In this document: in pieces, positions 1 through 11,885 of the stretch
Position numbering within the stretch: position 1 is the stretch's first letter
How the letters are laid out: every line of letters starts with the position of its first letter
From: Rhizobiaceae bacterium
GTDB lineage: Bacteria; Pseudomonadota; Alphaproteobacteria; Rhizobiales; Rhizobiaceae
Direction of reading: 5' to 3'
NCBI GenBank assembly: GCA_023953905.1
Contig: JAMLJA010000001.1
Coordinates: 310,001-374,000 of the forward strand
DNA length: 64,000 nucleotides
The notes under the pieces: generated by a model
Told to the model about the DNA's origin: nothing
What the model saw: only the letters and a program-made list of their open reading frames with translations
Databases searched by the model: none
Program-made: the position numbers and the translations under genes

Positions 1-661
1 GCACCGTCTCGCGATGATGCTGGACGGCGTCCATCTCGCGCCGGATCGTGTCGCGATCCTCCGGATAGCCTTCGAACAAAGCGGAGGTGAAAACCAGTCC
101 CTTGGGCGCGGTCGAATGGCGATACGAATATCCCATGTCTTCGTTCGACAGGATGTGAACATTGCCCTGCCGGTCAAGCGCCCTCACCTCGACCACGCGC
201 TCACGCGTCTCGACGCCGTTCGCGCCTGCATTCATGCGCAGCGCGCCGCCAATGCCGCCGGGAATGCCATGATAAAAATGGAATCCTCCGATGCCCGCAT
301 CGAGGGCTGCCGCGGCAAGGCGTTTGTCGGGTGTTGCAGCGCCAGCGCGGATCTGCGTGTCCGACACGACCTCTGCAGTGCCAAAGCCCTTCGCCGACAA
401 CCGCACGACAAAGCCCCTGAGACCGCCGTCACGCACCAGCAGATTCGAGCCGATGCCGACCACGAGCAACTGCACATCTTCGGGAATGGCTTTCAGAAAA
501 GCCGCAAGATCTTCCTCATCGGCCGGCTGAAACATGGCATCGGCAATACCGCCGGCCCGGAACCACGTGATCTTCTCCATCTCAGCGTCGACCGTCATGC
601 GGCCGCGAAGGCCCGCAAGCCGATCACCGAGGGATTCGATAAGCGCTTGGCCCGGCGTCAT
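1..661 (-). CDS. murB: UDP-N-acetylenolpyruvoylglucosamine reductase MurB (3' end outside window)
   Basis: MurB reduces UDP-GlcNAc-enolpyruvate to UDP-MurNAc with NADPH and FAD, the second committed step of cytoplasmic peptidoglycan precursor synthesis. About 220 residues are visible. They begin [20 protein letters not shown] and include the FAD-binding stretch [16 protein letters not shown] and the glycine-rich [20 protein letters not shown], both typical of the family. The start ATG at 661 overlaps the murC stop as ATGA, so the two genes are translationally coupled. The reading frame runs off the left edge of the window, so the C-terminal substrate-binding part is missing here, not necessarily in the genome. 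It is the most distal visible gene of the dcw operon. Confidence 0.95.
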   Translation of the reverse strand, partial: MTPGQALIESLGDRLAGLRGRMTVDAEMEKITWFRAGGIADAMFQPADEEDLAAFLKAIPEDVQLLVVGIGSNLLVRDGGLRGFVVRLSAKGFGTAEVVSDTQIRAGAATPDKRLAAAALDAGIGGFHFYHGIPGGIGGALRMNAGANGVETRERVVEVRALDRQGNVHILSNEDMGYSYRHSTAPKGLVFTSALFEGYPEDRDTIRREMDAVQHHRETV

Positions 662-2070
662 GGAGCACCACCACCAGATGCCAGTTCATTCGGCAATGCA
701 TACGCCCATTGCGTGATGTTGCCGGCCCCCAGAAACACCACGAAGTCACCAGACTTGGCGAGGGCACGCACGGCTGGCGCAATCCCCTGAGGGTTCTCGA
801 TAAAGCGCGCGTCGCGATGACCGCCGGCCCGGATACGGGCGGCCAGAGCCTCGGAAGTGACGCCCTCGATGGGATCCTCGCCCGCCGGATAGACCGGAGC
901 GACCATGACCGTATCGGCATCATTGAAACATGACGAGAAGTCGTCAAAGAGATCGCGCAACCGGGTGTAGCGATGCGGCTGAGCTATCGCGATCACACGT
1001 CCCTGGGTCGACTCGCGCGCGGCACGTAGCACCGCTTTGATCTCTACCGGATGATGGCCGTAGTCATCGAAGATCTGCACGCCGTTCCATGTGCCCGTCG
1101 CGGTAAAGCGGCGTTTGACGCCACCGAATGACGCCAGCCCCTTGCGTATCGCCTCGGCCGGTATCTCGAGCTCGTGGGCAACCGCTATCGCGGCCGTCGC
1201 ATTGGAAACATTATGGCGACCCGCCATCGGCATTCTGAGGTCGCGGATCGCCTGTTCATCGCCGGTCTTGCGGTTGCGCAGAACAACGTCGAACACCGAC
1301 ACCGCGCCATCCATGCGATGGTTCTCGAAACGCACATCGGCCTGAGCATTCTGTCCGTATGTGATGACCCGCCGATCCTCGATGCGTGACACCATGGCCT
1401 GGACCTCGGGATGGTCCGTGCACATCACGCCAAAACCGTAAAACGGCACATTCTCGACAAACTGACGAAACGCTTCGCGCACCTTGTCGAACGAGCCATA
1501 GTGATCGAGATGCTCGGGGTCGATGTTTGTGATGACCGCAATATCGGCCGGCAACTTGAGAAACGTGCCGTCGCTTTCATCGGCTTCGACGACCATCCAG
1601 TCACCCCGGCCGATACGGGCGTTCGTGCCGTAGGCATTGATGATGCCGCCATTGATAACGGTGGGGTCGAGATCGCCCGCTTCAAGCAGCGTTGCCACGA
1701 GAGATGTCGTGGTGGTCTTTCCGTGCGTCCCACCTATGGCGATGGCCTGCCGGAAGCGCATCAGTTCGGCCAGCATTTCAGCCCGGCGAACGATCGGCAG
1801 CAAGCGTTCGCGCGCGGCAGCGAGTTCCGGGTTCGACTTCTTGATCGCTGTCGATATGACGACGACCTCGGCGTCGCCGAGATTCTCGGCCCGATGTCCA
1901 ACGAAGCACTTGATGCCCTTTGCCGAAAGACGCTGCACATTGGCGCTGTCAGACTGATCCGACCCCTGAACCGCGTAGCCCAGGCTATGCAACACCTCGG
2001 CAATGCCGCTCATGCCGATGCCGCCAATGCCGATGAAATGAACGCGGCCTATGGTCCGGGTCATCTTCAT
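658..2070 (-). CDS. murC: UDP-N-acetylmuramate--L-alanine ligase MurC
   Basis: MurC is the ATP-dependent ligase that adds L-alanine to UDP-MurNAc, the first amino acid of the stem peptide, in the cytoplasm. The 470-residue product has the usual family length. A Rossmann-like N-terminal domain carries [12 protein letters not shown] (residues 11-22). The ATP-binding loop [11 protein letters not shown] lies at about 113-123, followed by the central Mur-ligase domain with [14 protein letters not shown] acidic residues and a C-terminal domain. The start overlaps the murG stop by 4 bases and the stop overlaps the murB start, so all three genes are tightly coupled. Nothing unusual was seen. Confidence 0.97.
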   Translation of the reverse strand: MKMTRTIGRVHFIGIGGIGMSGIAEVLHSLGYAVQGSDQSDSANVQRLSAKGIKCFVGHRAENLGDAEVVVISTAIKKSNPELAAARERLLPIVRRAEMLAELMRFRQAIAIGGTHGKTTTTSLVATLLEAGDLDPTVINGGIINAYGTNARIGRGDWMVVEADESDGTFLKLPADIAVITNIDPEHLDHYGSFDKVREAFRQFVENVPFYGFGVMCTDHPEVQAMVSRIEDRRVITYGQNAQADVRFENHRMDGAVSVFDVVLRNRKTGDEQAIRDLRMPMAGRHNVSNATAAIAVAHELEIPAEAIRKGLASFGGVKRRFTATGTWNGVQIFDDYGHHPVEIKAVLRAARESTQGRVIAIAQPHRYTRLRDLFDDFSSCFNDADTVMVAPVYPAGEDPIEGVTSEALAARIRAGGHRDARFIENPQGIAPAVRALAKSGDFVVFLGAGNITQWAYALPNELASGGGAP

Positions 2071-3194
2071 CGCGGCATTTCCTTCCTGAATTCCAAAACA
2101 GTCTTTCCTGACGCAATAGCTTCTGTGAGGTCGGCAAGCAACTGAACGGCGTCGGGCTTGCCAGTCGAGCGCGCGGCTGCGGCCATTGAGGCGAGGTGCT
2201 GTGGCTCCCGCATCAGCGCGCTCAGGCGTTCGGAGAGCTTTTCGGGCGAAAGCGATGATTGCATGTGCACTTCCGCCCCTCCTGCCGCCGCCAGCGCGGA
2301 GGCATTCGCTGCCTGATCATGGTCGAGCGCATGCGGATAGGGAACAAGCAGTGCTGGTTTTCCAAGAACGGAGAGCTCGGTGACAGTCGAAGCGCCCGCC
2401 CGCGAGATCACCAGTTGGGCGCTTGCCAGCCGCTGCGCCATATCGGTGAAGAAAGGCGCGAGTTCTGCCTCGATGCCCAACTCGGCGTAATCCGCCTTAA
2501 CGCGCTCCATGTCCTCGGCGCGCACCTGCTGCGTAACTCTGATCCGTCTGCGCTCCGGCTCGGCAAGCAATCTGATCGCGACCGGCACGGCATCGGAAAA
2601 GAACTGCGCGCCCTGACTGCCTCCAAAGACGAGCAAGTTGAACGGCTCGGTAGGAGTCGGCACGACATATTCCGTCTGCAGTGCGGCAAGAATGGGCTGA
2701 CGCACCGGGTTCCCGGTAAACACATATTTCTCGGGATGCCCGCTTGCCTTCTCGCTGAGGAAGCCACCCGCGATAGCAGTGACACGACCGCCCAATGCCT
2801 TGTTGGCCCGGCCCATCACCACATTCGCCTCATGCACCATGGTCGGCCTGCCGCGCCTGGTCGCCGCATAGAGAGGCGGAAGGGTGGGATAACCGCCGAA
2901 GCCCACCACCGCTTTCGCATCGATACGGCCAATGACCTCGCCTGCTCGACGCACGCCACGCCAGATTGTCCAGAACGCGCGAAGCAGCGAAATTGGATTG
3001 CGCCCGCCAAGCGTGGCGGCGGGAATCCGATGGACCTCGGTTGCGGGAAATGTTCCGGCGAAACGCTGAACGCGGTCGTCGGTGGCCAGATGGACCTGCC
3101 AACCGCGCGCCACAAGTTCGTGTGCGAGAGATTCTGCCGGGAACAGATGCCCGCCAGTTCCCCCGGCCGCCAGAAGAATGGTGCCTTTAGACAT
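2067..3194 (-). CDS. murG: Undecaprenyldiphospho-muramoylpentapeptide beta-N-acetylglucosaminyltransferase MurG
   Basis: MurG is a GT28 glycosyltransferase at the inner face of the membrane. It transfers GlcNAc from UDP-GlcNAc to lipid I to give lipid II. The 375-residue product has the diagnostic N-terminal loop [14 protein letters not shown] (about residues 7-20) and the C-terminal UDP-GlcNAc-binding region with [30 protein letters not shown] residues around 265-290. It lies 14 bases downstream of ftsW and overlaps murC by 4 bases, as in other rhizobial dcw operons. The length matches the family and no anomaly was seen. Confidence 0.97.
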   Translation of the reverse strand: MSKGTILLAAGGTGGHLFPAESLAHELVARGWQVHLATDDRVQRFAGTFPATEVHRIPAATLGGRNPISLLRAFWTIWRGVRRAGEVIGRIDAKAVVGFGGYPTLPPLYAATRRGRPTMVHEANVVMGRANKALGGRVTAIAGGFLSEKASGHPEKYVFTGNPVRQPILAALQTEYVVPTPTEPFNLLVFGGSQGAQFFSDAVPVAIRLLAEPERRRIRVTQQVRAEDMERVKADYAELGIEAELAPFFTDMAQRLASAQLVISRAGASTVTELSVLGKPALLVPYPHALDHDQAANASALAAAGGAEVHMQSSLSPEKLSERLSALMREPQHLASMAAAARSTGKPDAVQLLADLTEAIASGKTVLEFRKEMPR

Positions 3195-3208
3195 CTATAG
3201 CACCCGGT

Positions 3209-4360
3209 TCATTCAGCCGGCACCTGCCGTGAATAGGACGAGAAGTCGAACTGTTGTCTCGTCTCGGGCCGCTTGCGCGTGAGTGCCAGCACCATTCCCA
3301 TGGAAATGGCGATCGCGATCAGCGACGAGCCGCCATAGGAAATGAAGGGCAGCGTCATTCCCTTGGCGGGCATCAACTGCAGATTCACGCCCATATTGAT
3401 GATGGACTGCAGGCCAAAGACAACCACAAGTCCGGCCACCGCATAGCGGGTGAAATCGTCCCGCTCCTTAAGCGCCGTATTGAGACCGCGCAGGACGATG
3501 AAGGCGAAGATCGCCATGATCGCCAGACAAAGAATGATGCCGAACTCCTCGCCCGCCACTGCAAACACAAAGTCCGCGTGGCTGTCCGGGATCACGCGTT
3601 TCACTGTGCCTTCACCGGGACCCACGCCCAGCCAGCCGCCATTGATGAGCGCCTCACGCCCCATATCCACCTGGAACGTATCGCCCTCGCCCGTCAGGAA
3701 TCGATCGATACGTCCTGCCACGTGGGGAAAGATCATATAGGCCCCGAACCCGCCTGCGATGCCGACGGCGCCGAGCAGGATGATCCAGAACCACGACATG
3801 CCGGCCATGAAGAACATGATGCCCCACGTCCCGAGCACAAGTATCGTCTGGCCAAGGTCGGGCTGGGCCACCAAGAGCGCGAGCACCACGCCGAGAAGCA
3901 GCATTGCGAAAAAATTCCCCGGAATATCGGGCTGTCTGGTCTGTTCCGAAAAGAGCCACGCGGTGATCACCACGAATGCCGGCTTGAGGAACTCGGACGG
4001 CTGGATCGATAGTCCGAAGAAGGAAACCCAGCGCCGCGCGCCCTTCACCTCGACACCGATGTAAAGAACGGAAATCATCAGCACCAGCATCACGCAAAGC
4101 ATGATTAGCGACAGGCGCCGCACCTCGCGTGTGCTGAGGAAGGAAACCGCGATCATCGCAATCAATGCCGGTATCATGAAGAAGATCTGGCGCGTGGCGA
4201 AATGAAAACTGTCGAGCCCGATACGCTCTGCAACGGCTGGGCTGGCCGCGAAAGACAGGACCACGCCCAGCACCATCAACGACAGGAATGCCGCCAGAAA
4301 CCAGCGGTCAATCGTCCACCACCAGGTCGCAACCGGGCTCTTGTCGGTACGGCTCATCAT
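3209..4360 (-). CDS. ftsW: Septal peptidoglycan glycosyltransferase FtsW (SEDS family)
   Basis: FtsW is a polytopic inner-membrane SEDS protein that polymerises lipid II at the division septum together with its class B partner FtsI, encoded upstream in the same operon. The 383-residue sequence is hydrophobic, with about ten predicted membrane segments. It carries typical SEDS stretches such as [13 protein letters not shown] (about 138-150), the large periplasmic loop region containing [14 protein letters not shown] (about 240-253), and the C-terminal [13 protein letters not shown] signature. Its ATG (4360) overlaps the murD stop by 4 bases, and GGAGG lies 9 bases upstream. The dcw context favours FtsW over RodA. 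Confidence 0.96.
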   Translation of the reverse strand: MMSRTDKSPVATWWWTIDRWFLAAFLSLMVLGVVLSFAASPAVAERIGLDSFHFATRQIFFMIPALIAMIAVSFLSTREVRRLSLIMLCVMLVLMISVLYIGVEVKGARRWVSFFGLSIQPSEFLKPAFVVITAWLFSEQTRQPDIPGNFFAMLLLGVVLALLVAQPDLGQTILVLGTWGIMFFMAGMSWFWIILLGAVGIAGGFGAYMIFPHVAGRIDRFLTGEGDTFQVDMGREALINGGWLGVGPGEGTVKRVIPDSHADFVFAVAGEEFGIILCLAIMAIFAFIVLRGLNTALKERDDFTRYAVAGLVVVFGLQSIINMGVNLQLMPAKGMTLPFISYGGSSLIAIAISMGMVLALTRKRPETRQQFDFSSYSRQVPAE

Positions 4361-5760
4361 TGGTGCGATCCTCCGATCAACTGAACGCCATCAATGGCGG
4401 CCACGGCCGCGCGAAACGCGTCACCACGGACTTCGAAATTCTTGAACTGGTCAAAACTTGCACAGGCTGGCGACAACAGGACCACCGACTCCGTGTCGCC
4501 ATCTTCCGTTGCATCCCGCGACGCGTTCGCGACTGCGGCCTCGAGCGTGCCGGAGATTTCGTAGGGCACGGTCTCGCCAAGGGTTGCGGAAAAGGCCGGC
4601 GCGGCTTCGCCGATCAGATACGCCTTGGCAATGCGTGAGAAGAATCCGCGCAGCGGTTCTATCCCGCCTTCCTTGGGCAATCCGCCCGCAATCCAGTAGA
4701 TGCGCGGGAAGCTCGACAGCGCCGGCGCGGCGGCGTCCGCATTGGTCGCCTTGGAATCATTGACGAACAGGACCCTGCCTTTGCGTGCCACCTGTTCCAT
4801 GCGATGGGCAAGGCCGGGAAATGTCTCAAGGCCCGACTGTATCTCGCCAAGATCCAGCCCGACCTTGAGGCAGGCCGCGACCGCTGCCAGCGCGTTCTGC
4901 GCATTGTGCTGGCCGCGCAGAGAGCCGATGCCCTCAAGAAAGGCGATGCGCTCATAGCGGCCGTCCCTGGCCTCCATGAGGTTCGTGCCTTCCGCAAAAT
5001 AGCCATCGGGCAAGGGCAGCCGTTTGGAGATACGCGATACGGACTTACCGGCACGCTCCAGCCTGTCTGCGATCTGGACGCAGTAAGCGTCGTCTACCCC
5101 GACGATGGCCACGTCGCTGCCTGCGACAAGCCTCTCCTTGATGGCACCATAGTGCTGCATCGTGCCATGACGATCGAGGTGGTCCGGGGTGAGATTGAGC
5201 AGAATGCCCGCCGTGGGATTGAGGGACGGTGCCAGGTCGATCTGATAGGACGAGCATTCCACGACATAGAAACGGTCGGCCCTTGGCGGATCGAGCGTCA
5301 TTACCGCGCGACCGATATTGCCGCCCATCTGCGTATCGCGACCGGCGGATTGGAGGATATGCGATGTGAGGGCGGTTGTGGTCGACTTGCCGTTGGTGCC
5401 TGTGATCGCGATCAAGGGCGCGTCGGGGGCCGTCGCAATACGCTCGCGCGCGAAAAGCTCGACATCGCCGATTACTTCGACACCAGCACCGCGTGCGAGC
5501 TCCACGGACCAGTGCGGCTTGGGATGCGTCAGCGGCACACCGGGCGACAAAACGAAAGACGAGAGCCGTGACCAGTCCTCGTCGCGCAGATTGCCCGTGG
5601 CAATCCCCTCACCTTCCGCGCGGGCCACACTTTCGGGATTGTCATCCCACGCAATGACATCGGCTCCGCCTTCCAGAAGAGCACGCGCCGTCGCAATGCC
5701 CGAACCTCCGAGCCCGAAAAGCGCTACCCGCTTGCCATTGAAGGTCGTGGCCGGAATCAT
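4357..5760 (-). CDS. murD: UDP-N-acetylmuramoylalanine--D-glutamate ligase MurD
   Basis: MurD adds D-glutamate to UDP-MurNAc-L-Ala using ATP. The 467-residue protein has the N-terminal nucleotide-binding fold [15 protein letters not shown] (12-26), the ATP loop [12 protein letters not shown] (119-130), and a central domain with [12 protein letters not shown] and [13 protein letters not shown], which are recognisable Mur-ligase motifs. It starts 4 bases after the mraY stop and its stop overlaps ftsW. Length and motif order are as expected for the family. Confidence 0.97.
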   Translation of the reverse strand: MIPATTFNGKRVALFGLGGSGIATARALLEGGADVIAWDDNPESVARAEGEGIATGNLRDEDWSRLSSFVLSPGVPLTHPKPHWSVELARGAGVEVIGDVELFARERIATAPDAPLIAITGTNGKSTTTALTSHILQSAGRDTQMGGNIGRAVMTLDPPRADRFYVVECSSYQIDLAPSLNPTAGILLNLTPDHLDRHGTMQHYGAIKERLVAGSDVAIVGVDDAYCVQIADRLERAGKSVSRISKRLPLPDGYFAEGTNLMEARDGRYERIAFLEGIGSLRGQHNAQNALAAVAACLKVGLDLGEIQSGLETFPGLAHRMEQVARKGRVLFVNDSKATNADAAAPALSSFPRIYWIAGGLPKEGGIEPLRGFFSRIAKAYLIGEAAPAFSATLGETVPYEISGTLEAAVANASRDATEDGDTESVVLLSPACASFDQFKNFEVRGDAFRAAVAAIDGVQLIGGSHQ

Positions 5761-5764
5761 CTCG

Positions 5765-6847
5765 CTACCTGAGCTTCAGCGTCGACAGGCCGATGAGCGC
5801 GAGAATGACTGCCACGATCCAGAAACGGATCACGACCTGGCTTTCGGTCCAGCCGAGCTTTTCGAAATGATGGTGAATGGGGGCCATCAGGAAGACGCGC
5901 TTGCCGGTCAACTTGAAATAGCCGACCTGAATGATGACCGAGAGCGCTTCCATGACGAACACGCCGCCGATGATCGCCATGACGATCTCGTGCTTCGTCG
6001 CGACCGCGACCGTTCCGATCAGACCGCCCAGGGCGAGCGATCCGGTATCGCCCATGAAAATCGCGGCAGGCGGGGCGTTGAACCAGAGAAATCCCAGTCC
6101 CGCGCCGATCACTGCACCGAGAATGACGGCAAGCTCGCCCGTGCCCGGCACGAAGTGAATCTGCAGATACTCGGCAAATACGGCATTGCCCGAAAGATAT
6201 GCGATCACACCGAATGATGCTGCGGCAATCATGATCGGCACGATGGCAAGTCCGTCGAGACCATCGGTGAAGTTCACCGCATTGCCGGCACCGACGATCA
6301 CAAAAGCGCCGAAAGGAATGAAGAACCAGCCGAGATTGAGGATGAGATCCTTGATGAACGGAAATGTCAGCGACGATGAGAACGGCGATTGGCCAGCATT
6401 CATGATGAAATAGACCGCGATGCCTGCGACCACGAATTCGATGGCCAGACGCGCCTTTCCGGACAGCCCCAGATGCGATTGCTTGGTGACTTTCAGGTAG
6501 TCGTCATAAAAGCCGATCGCGCCGAAACTGATAGCGACAAGCATGGTCACCCAGACATACATGCTGGAGAGGTTTGCCCACAGCAGGGTCGAGATGATGA
6601 TGCCGGTCATGATCATCAGGCCGCCCATTGTCGGCGTTCCGGCCTTCTTGAAATGCGTCTGAGGCCCGTCCGCGCGGATCGGCTGCCCGCGTCCCTGACG
6701 CAGGCGCAGGGAATCGATGATGCGCGGGCCGAACATGAAGACGATCAGCGCCGACGTGATCAACGCCCCGCCGGTGCGGAATGTGATGTAGCGAAATACG
6801 TTGAATAGCTGCACTTCGTTCGCAAAGGCGACCAGCAGAGTTAGCAT
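5765..6847 (-). CDS. mraY: Phospho-N-acetylmuramoyl-pentapeptide transferase MraY
   Basis: MraY is the integral membrane enzyme that transfers phospho-MurNAc-pentapeptide from UDP to undecaprenyl phosphate, giving lipid I. The chosen start ([13 protein letters not shown]) gives 360 residues, the usual family length. An upstream in-frame start would add 27 residues that read back into murF and have no membrane character. Visible landmarks are [10 protein letters not shown], the aspartate-rich [17 protein letters not shown], and the histidine motif [10 protein letters not shown] near the C-terminus. About ten hydrophobic segments are present. It sits 25 bases after murF and 4 bases before murD. 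Confidence 0.97.
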   Translation of the reverse strand: MLTLLVAFANEVQLFNVFRYITFRTGGALITSALIVFMFGPRIIDSLRLRQGRGQPIRADGPQTHFKKAGTPTMGGLMIMTGIIISTLLWANLSSMYVWVTMLVAISFGAIGFYDDYLKVTKQSHLGLSGKARLAIEFVVAGIAVYFIMNAGQSPFSSSLTFPFIKDLILNLGWFFIPFGAFVIVGAGNAVNFTDGLDGLAIVPIMIAAASFGVIAYLSGNAVFAEYLQIHFVPGTGELAVILGAVIGAGLGFLWFNAPPAAIFMGDTGSLALGGLIGTVAVATKHEIVMAIIGGVFVMEALSVIIQVGYFKLTGKRVFLMAPIHHHFEKLGWTESQVVIRFWIVAVILALIGLSTLKLR

Positions 6848-6872
6848 TCCGGTTTCGTCCCCTCTGCCGCGC

Positions 6873-8306
6873 TCAGGCGCGCTTCTGCCCTGACGGTTGT
6901 GCCGAATATTCCCGCAGCAGCAGATCAACCAGCTTTGAGAAGCCGATTCCGTTCGACGACTTGATCATGACCGCATCCCCCGGTCCGATCTCGTTGAGCA
7001 GCACGGACTTCAGTTCGTCCACATTGGCACGGTATTCTGTCGCGAGGCTTTCGCCGATCTTGTCGCGGAGCGCCTTCATCTCCGGCCCTGCCAGCAGAAC
7101 CAGATCGATTTTCATGCCCGACAGAATGTCAGCAAGCGCTGCATGCAGCTTCGGCGCGTGGGCTCCAAGCTCGAGCATGTCACCCAGAACAGCGATGCGC
7201 CGGCCATCATCCCCAATGGGCGCAGCGTCCAGCAATTCGAGCGCGACGCGCATCGACGCCGGATTGGCGTTATAGCTCTCGTCGATCAGCAGAAACGGCC
7301 CATCGGGATGCTGCAGCATGTGGCGGCGACCGCGACCGTTCGCGGCCTGAAGTGTCGCGAGCGCACGCGCCGCCTTTTCCACGTCGGCTCCGACCAGATG
7401 CGCGACACCCAGAACGGCGAGGCAGTTCTGGATGATATGACGGCCGGGAACGCCGATCCTGGCAGATATCTCCTGGTCGCCGACCTTCGCCCGGATGGAA
7501 GAACCATTCGAGTCGAGCTTCGCATCGAGAAGCCGGTAGGTCGCTCCCTCGTTCTCCCCAAAACTCTCGACCTTGCTCGCCAAAGCATGACGCGACAGCT
7601 TCGTCAGCAGCTTGAAATGGGAATCGTCGCGATTGAGAAGTGCAGTGCCGCCTTCCTCCAGACCTTCGAAAATCTCGGCCTTCGCCTGAGCGATCTCCTC
7701 CAAATTCTTGAAATGACCAAGATGCGCGGCGGCAATCAGCGTGATGATGGCGACATGTGGCTTCACCATCGCCGTCAGCGGGCGGATTTCGCCGGAATGG
7801 TTCATCCCGATCTCAAACACGGCGTAGTCGCAGTCGGCGGGCAGCCGCGCCAATGTCAGCGGCACACCCCAATGATTGTTGAACGATTTGTCCGATGCAT
7901 GCACCGTGCCGACCGACGACAGCACATGGCGCAGTGCCTCCTTGGTCGTGGTCTTGCCGACAGAACCCGTCACCGCGACCACCTTGGCTCGCGAACGGGC
8001 ACGGGCTGCGGTGCCAAGCTTTTCCAGCGCCACCAGAACGTCCGGGACCACGATCTTGGGAACGGAAAGCCGCCCCACCGCCGGCAGCCTGCCCTCGGCA
8101 ATCACCAGCACGCTGGCGCCCGCCTTCATGGCGGCCGTCGCGAAATCATGCCCGTCCATCGTCTCACCCTTGATGGCGAAGAAGGCCTCACCGGGCTGCA
8201 ACGTACGGCTGTCGATTGAAATTCCGGTCACGCCCTCCGGCAGCGGTCCGGTCGGACGGCCATCCATGGCCGCGACCAGATCCTCCGATGTCCAAAGATA
8301 GGTCAT
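6873..8306 (-). CDS. murF: UDP-N-acetylmuramoyl-tripeptide--D-alanyl-D-alanine ligase MurF
   Basis: MurF adds the D-Ala-D-Ala dipeptide to the UDP-MurNAc-tripeptide, completing the soluble precursor. The 477-residue protein shows the substrate domain [18 protein letters not shown] (about 28-45), the ATP loop [12 protein letters not shown] (112-123), and the central [13 protein letters not shown] and [11 protein letters not shown] motifs characteristic of Mur[11 protein letters not shown] lies in the C-terminal half. It overlaps the murE stop by 4 bases. No deviations were seen. Confidence 0.97.
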   Translation of the reverse strand: MTYLWTSEDLVAAMDGRPTGPLPEGVTGISIDSRTLQPGEAFFAIKGETMDGHDFATAAMKAGASVLVIAEGRLPAVGRLSVPKIVVPDVLVALEKLGTAARARSRAKVVAVTGSVGKTTTKEALRHVLSSVGTVHASDKSFNNHWGVPLTLARLPADCDYAVFEIGMNHSGEIRPLTAMVKPHVAIITLIAAAHLGHFKNLEEIAQAKAEIFEGLEEGGTALLNRDDSHFKLLTKLSRHALASKVESFGENEGATYRLLDAKLDSNGSSIRAKVGDQEISARIGVPGRHIIQNCLAVLGVAHLVGADVEKAARALATLQAANGRGRRHMLQHPDGPFLLIDESYNANPASMRVALELLDAAPIGDDGRRIAVLGDMLELGAHAPKLHAALADILSGMKIDLVLLAGPEMKALRDKIGESLATEYRANVDELKSVLLNEIGPGDAVMIKSSNGIGFSKLVDLLLREYSAQPSGQKRA

Positions 8307-9751
8307 GCCGCCAGTCCCTTCAGTGCATTGCGCACTTCCTCGTGGTCCGAAAAATGGAAGGTTTCACTGCCGATGGTCTGGCCCTCCTCATGGCCCTTGC
8401 CCGCGACGACAAGCGTGTCTCCGGCAGCCAGCATGTCGACGGCTGCGTGGATCGCTTCGCGGCGATCGCCGATCTCGGTGGCTCCCGGCGCGGCAGCGAG
8501 AATGGCAGCGCGGATTGCCGCCGGCTCTTCGCTGCGCGGATTGTCATCCGTGACGATAACGACGTCGGCAAGCCGTGTCGCAATCTCGCCCATGATGGGT
8601 CGTTTGCCGCGATCTCTGTCACCGCCGCAGCCGAATACCACCACCACCCGGCCAGTCGTGAACGGCCGTACGGCCGACAGAACGTTTTCGAGCGCGTCCG
8701 GCTTGTGCGCATAGTCCACATAGACGGGCGCGCCCGCAACGGTGGACCCGACCAGTTCGAGACGACCCGAAGCACCCTTCAGTTTCTCAAGCGCACCCAG
8801 AGCGATATCTGCCGATGTTCCGGTCGCAATCGCGAGCCCGGCTGCAACAAGCGCATTGTAGATCTGGAAATCGCCCGCGAGCGGCAGGTCGATCTCGTGA
8901 ATGACGCCAGACGCCTCGATCTCCGCGCGCTGCCGATAGCGTTCGTGCTCGACGCGCTTCAGCGTCAGGAAACTGCCACGCCGACCGACGGTCAAAACGT
9001 CCAGGCCGGCCCGGCGCGCCACGTCGATGGTCGGGTCGGACCAGACATCGTCAGCGAAAATGACAGCCGGTGAACCTTTCGGCAGCAACGTGTCGAACAG
9101 GCGCATCTTGGCCTGATGATAGTGTTCCACAGTGGGATGGTAATCCATGTGGTCGCGCCCGAGATTGGTGAAACCACCGGCCGCCAGCCGCACCCCATCC
9201 AGCCGCCTTTGGTCCAGCCCGTGACTTGATGCTTCCATCGCGCCATGGGTCACGCCAGAGGCCGCGAGGTCGGAAAGAAGCTTATGCAGTGAAACCGGAT
9301 CAGGGGTTGTCAGCGAGCCGTATTCGTTGCGTCCCGGCGCCGTGACACCGGTCGTTCCGATGCTTGCCGCCGCGAGGCCTGCATGCTCCCAAATCTGGCG
9401 CGTGAAGGAGGCGACGGATGTCTTGCCGCTCGTGCCGGTGACCGCAACCATTGTGCTCGGCTGTCCGGGATGAAATGCCGAAGCCAGTTGCGAGAGAACG
9501 CGGCGCGGATCGTCGACAACAACAGCGGAGGCTCCGGCAGCTTCGATCCGACTCCCCGCGACCACCAGTGCAGCACCCTTTGCCAGGGCGTCGGCTGCAA
9601 AGACGGATCCATCGGCTTTCGAACCGGGCACGGCAACGAAGATCATCCCCGGTCTCACAAGACGCGAATCGGAGGTCACGCCGACAACCTCGATCGCCGC
9701 CGACGCCAGACCGTCGAGTGGCAGGAGGCCGGCAAGTTCGCTGAGCTTCAT
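8303..9751 (-). CDS. murE: UDP-N-acetylmuramoyl-L-alanyl-D-glutamate--2,6-diaminopimelate ligase MurE
   Basis: MurE adds the third stem-peptide residue. The 482-residue product has the N-terminal [19 protein letters not shown] (25-43), the ATP loop [13 protein letters not shown] (104-116), and a C-terminal DDNPRSEEP. In established knowledge, the DNPR motif marks meso-diaminopimelate specificity as opposed to lysine, so a Gram-negative A1-gamma wall is expected. It follows ftsI after a 57-base gap, the largest gap inside the operon, and overlaps murF by 4 bases. Confidence 0.97.
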   Translation of the reverse strand: MKLSELAGLLPLDGLASAAIEVVGVTSDSRLVRPGMIFVAVPGSKADGSVFAADALAKGAALVVAGSRIEAAGASAVVVDDPRRVLSQLASAFHPGQPSTMVAVTGTSGKTSVASFTRQIWEHAGLAAASIGTTGVTAPGRNEYGSLTTPDPVSLHKLLSDLAASGVTHGAMEASSHGLDQRRLDGVRLAAGGFTNLGRDHMDYHPTVEHYHQAKMRLFDTLLPKGSPAVIFADDVWSDPTIDVARRAGLDVLTVGRRGSFLTLKRVEHERYRQRAEIEASGVIHEIDLPLAGDFQIYNALVAAGLAIATGTSADIALGALEKLKGASGRLELVGSTVAGAPVYVDYAHKPDALENVLSAVRPFTTGRVVVVFGCGGDRDRGKRPIMGEIATRLADVVIVTDDNPRSEEPAAIRAAILAAAPGATEIGDRREAIHAAVDMLAAGDTLVVAGKGHEEGQTIGSETFHFSDHEEVRNALKGLAA

Positions 9752-9808
9752 TTATCCCCAATCGATGCGATGGAGCGGCGCACCCTCACGCCGCGCGCTC
9801 CAAGAGAA

Positions 9809-11512
9809 TCAGTCATCGTATGATGCCATCGTTGCTTCTTTTTCATGGCCGAATTCTGGCTTGACGCCAAGCATCGGGGCGGAGCGACGGATAATGTTCG
9901 CGACGATCGGCGCGGCGTTCAGACCTGCTGTCGCGCCCATTCCCGGCTTTTCAGGCTTGGGCTCGTCGACGATCGACAGGACGATGTACTGCGGGTCCTC
10001 CATCGGAAACGCAGCCAGGAACGCGTTGAATCGTACCGTGGAGGAATAGCGACCGTTCACCACCTTTTCCGCCGTGCCTGTTTTGCCGCCCACGCGATAG
10101 CCGTCGACCTGCGCCCGCCGGCCCGAACCCTTCTCGGCATTCAGCTTGTAGAGGTAGCGCATGTCCTCAGATGTCTTTTCGTTCAACACCTTGGTTGCCT
10201 CGGTCATCGCCTCTTCGGCCGATCTTGGGAGGAAGGTCGGATTGAGCAAATAGCCGCCATTCATCAACGCTGCCGCGCCAACCGCCGTCTGAAGCGGCGT
10301 GGTGGAAAATCCATGGCCGAACGACGCGGTGATCGAATGAACCTTTTTCCAGGTTTTGGGTTCGGTCGGACGCGCGACCTCGGGCAATTCCGTGGTCATG
10401 CGGTCGAGCAAACCGAGGCGATGCAGAAACTCGCGGTGACCCTCAATGCCGACCACGTCAGCCTCGCGAGCCGAGCCGATATTGGATGAGTAGATAAACA
10501 CCTCTGGAACCGACAGCACGCGATGCTTGCCGTGAAAGTCCCGAATGGTCTGTCGTCCGATGGTGATCGGACGGCTCGCGTCAAAGCGGCTGTTGAGATT
10601 CACCTTGCCGGAATCCAGCGCCATCGCTGTCGTGAAACTCTTGATCGTGGAGCCCATCTCGTAGACGCCCGCCGACATACGGTTGAGGCGATCCTTGTCG
10701 AGTGCGCTGACCGGATTGTTCGGGTCGAAATCCGGCACCGAGGCCATCGCCACGACCTCACCGGTCTTGGCATTCAGCACCACGGCGCCTGCGGCAATCG
10801 CGTGGTAGCGGTCGAGCGCGGCCACGATCTCGTCATGCACGACATGTTGCACCCTGAGATCGACCGATAGCCTGACCGGACGCAGATCGCGCTCGGTCGC
10901 AAGACCCGAGGCCTGCAGATCGGCAAGCCCCTGATCGTCGATATACTTCTCGATGCCGGCGATACCCTTGTTGTCGATATTCACGAGTCCGAGAATATGC
11001 GAGGCAGTGTCTCCGCCAGGATAGAAGCGACGTTTTTCGGTGCGAAATCCAACGCCGGGAATGCCGAGCGCCATGATGTCGGCCTGCTGCCGTGGCGAAA
11101 GCTGCCGACGCAACCACACGAAGCCGGTGCCGCTCTTCAGCTTGTGATAGGTCTGCTCCATGTCGAGATCGGGCAGAACGGTGGAAAGCTTCTCAATGGC
11201 TTCGTCTGCATCAACGATGCGGCGGGGTTCGGCAAACAGCGACGCGGTATTTATATCCGTCGCCAGAACTTCGCCATTGCGGTCGACAATATCCGGACGC
11301 GCGGCAGTGACCTGCGAAACCGGGCCACGGCCTTCATCCGGCTCCAGAGCGCCGAGATAGACAAGGCGCCCGGCGATGGTGCCATAGATGGCGAAGAACA
11401 CCGCCATGGTCATCATCACGCGATTGCGCGGGTGGCCTCCGCTGGACTTGCGCGCGCCCTCGACGACGATCGCGTCTTCTGCCGCTTTCGATCTTTTCCA
11501 GAGGTTCTTCAT
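9809..11512 (-). CDS. ftsI: Septal transpeptidase FtsI (PBP3, class B penicillin-binding protein)
   Basis: FtsI is the division-specific D,D-transpeptidase that crosslinks septal peptidoglycan made by FtsW. The 567-residue protein has a short basic cytoplasmic N-terminus, one membrane anchor at about 33-55, and a dimerisation domain. The transpeptidase domain holds the three active-site motifs: STIK (Ser288 to Lys291, in EMGSTIKSF), SSN (in YSSNIGSA) and KTG (in GGKTGTAEKV). Its start overlaps ftsL by 4 bases, so the divisome anchor protein and the enzyme are coupled. The Ser, Lys, Asn and KTG residues are all intact. Confidence 0.97.
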   Translation of the reverse strand: MKNLWKRSKAAEDAIVVEGARKSSGGHPRNRVMMTMAVFFAIYGTIAGRLVYLGALEPDEGRGPVSQVTAARPDIVDRNGEVLATDINTASLFAEPRRIVDADEAIEKLSTVLPDLDMEQTYHKLKSGTGFVWLRRQLSPRQQADIMALGIPGVGFRTEKRRFYPGGDTASHILGLVNIDNKGIAGIEKYIDDQGLADLQASGLATERDLRPVRLSVDLRVQHVVHDEIVAALDRYHAIAAGAVVLNAKTGEVVAMASVPDFDPNNPVSALDKDRLNRMSAGVYEMGSTIKSFTTAMALDSGKVNLNSRFDASRPITIGRQTIRDFHGKHRVLSVPEVFIYSSNIGSAREADVVGIEGHREFLHRLGLLDRMTTELPEVARPTEPKTWKKVHSITASFGHGFSTTPLQTAVGAAALMNGGYLLNPTFLPRSAEEAMTEATKVLNEKTSEDMRYLYKLNAEKGSGRRAQVDGYRVGGKTGTAEKVVNGRYSSTVRFNAFLAAFPMEDPQYIVLSIVDEPKPEKPGMGATAGLNAAPIVANIIRRSAPMLGVKPEFGHEKEATMASYDD

Positions 11513-11880
11513 TGCGGCACTGCTCCCGTCGTGACCGGATCACTCTCGCCAGCCACCATATCCGCACCACTCGCGACGAGGTCCTCAATGCTCAATGGCC
11601 GCTCCGGAAGCTCGCTGAGCTTCACGATCTGCGTGGGTTCCGTGGTCTTGAGGTCGAGTTCTTTCTCGTAAATCTTCACCAGTCGGTCGAGGCGCGCGGG
11701 CTGGGTCAGCAGGCTCCAGTCCGCTCTCAGCACATTGATCGTGTCTTCCTCATAGCGGATCTGCGCCTGAAGCTTGCGGATCTCCGACATACGGTCCTCA
11801 GCCTCGTGCTTCACCTTGTAGGTGAACGCCGCAGACGCCACGATGATACCCAAGATCACGATGTCACTGGTGCGGAACAC
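11509..11880 (-). CDS. ftsL: Cell division protein FtsL-like
   Basis: This is a small bitopic membrane protein of 123 residues. It has one hydrophobic segment at the N-terminus (about 5-20, IVILGIIVASAAFTYKV), followed by a heptad-like coiled-coil stretch (about 27-60) rich in Glu, Arg and Leu. FtsL proteins are poorly conserved, so the call rests on position between rsmH and ftsI, size and topology. In known systems FtsL forms a complex with FtsB and FtsQ that activates FtsW-FtsI. It starts 5 bases after the rsmH stop and overlaps ftsI by 4 bases. Confidence 0.9.
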   Translation of the reverse strand: MFRTSDIVILGIIVASAAFTYKVKHEAEDRMSEIRKLQAQIRYEEDTINVLRADWSLLTQPARLDRLVKIYEKELDLKTTEPTQIVKLSELPERPLSIEDLVASGADMVAGESDPVTTGAVPQ

Positions 11881-11885
11881 GCGAA

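Noticed and set aside
14..790. Plus-strand frame opposite murB and murC
   Set aside because: It lies antisense to clear murB and murC sequence, and its product has no family features.
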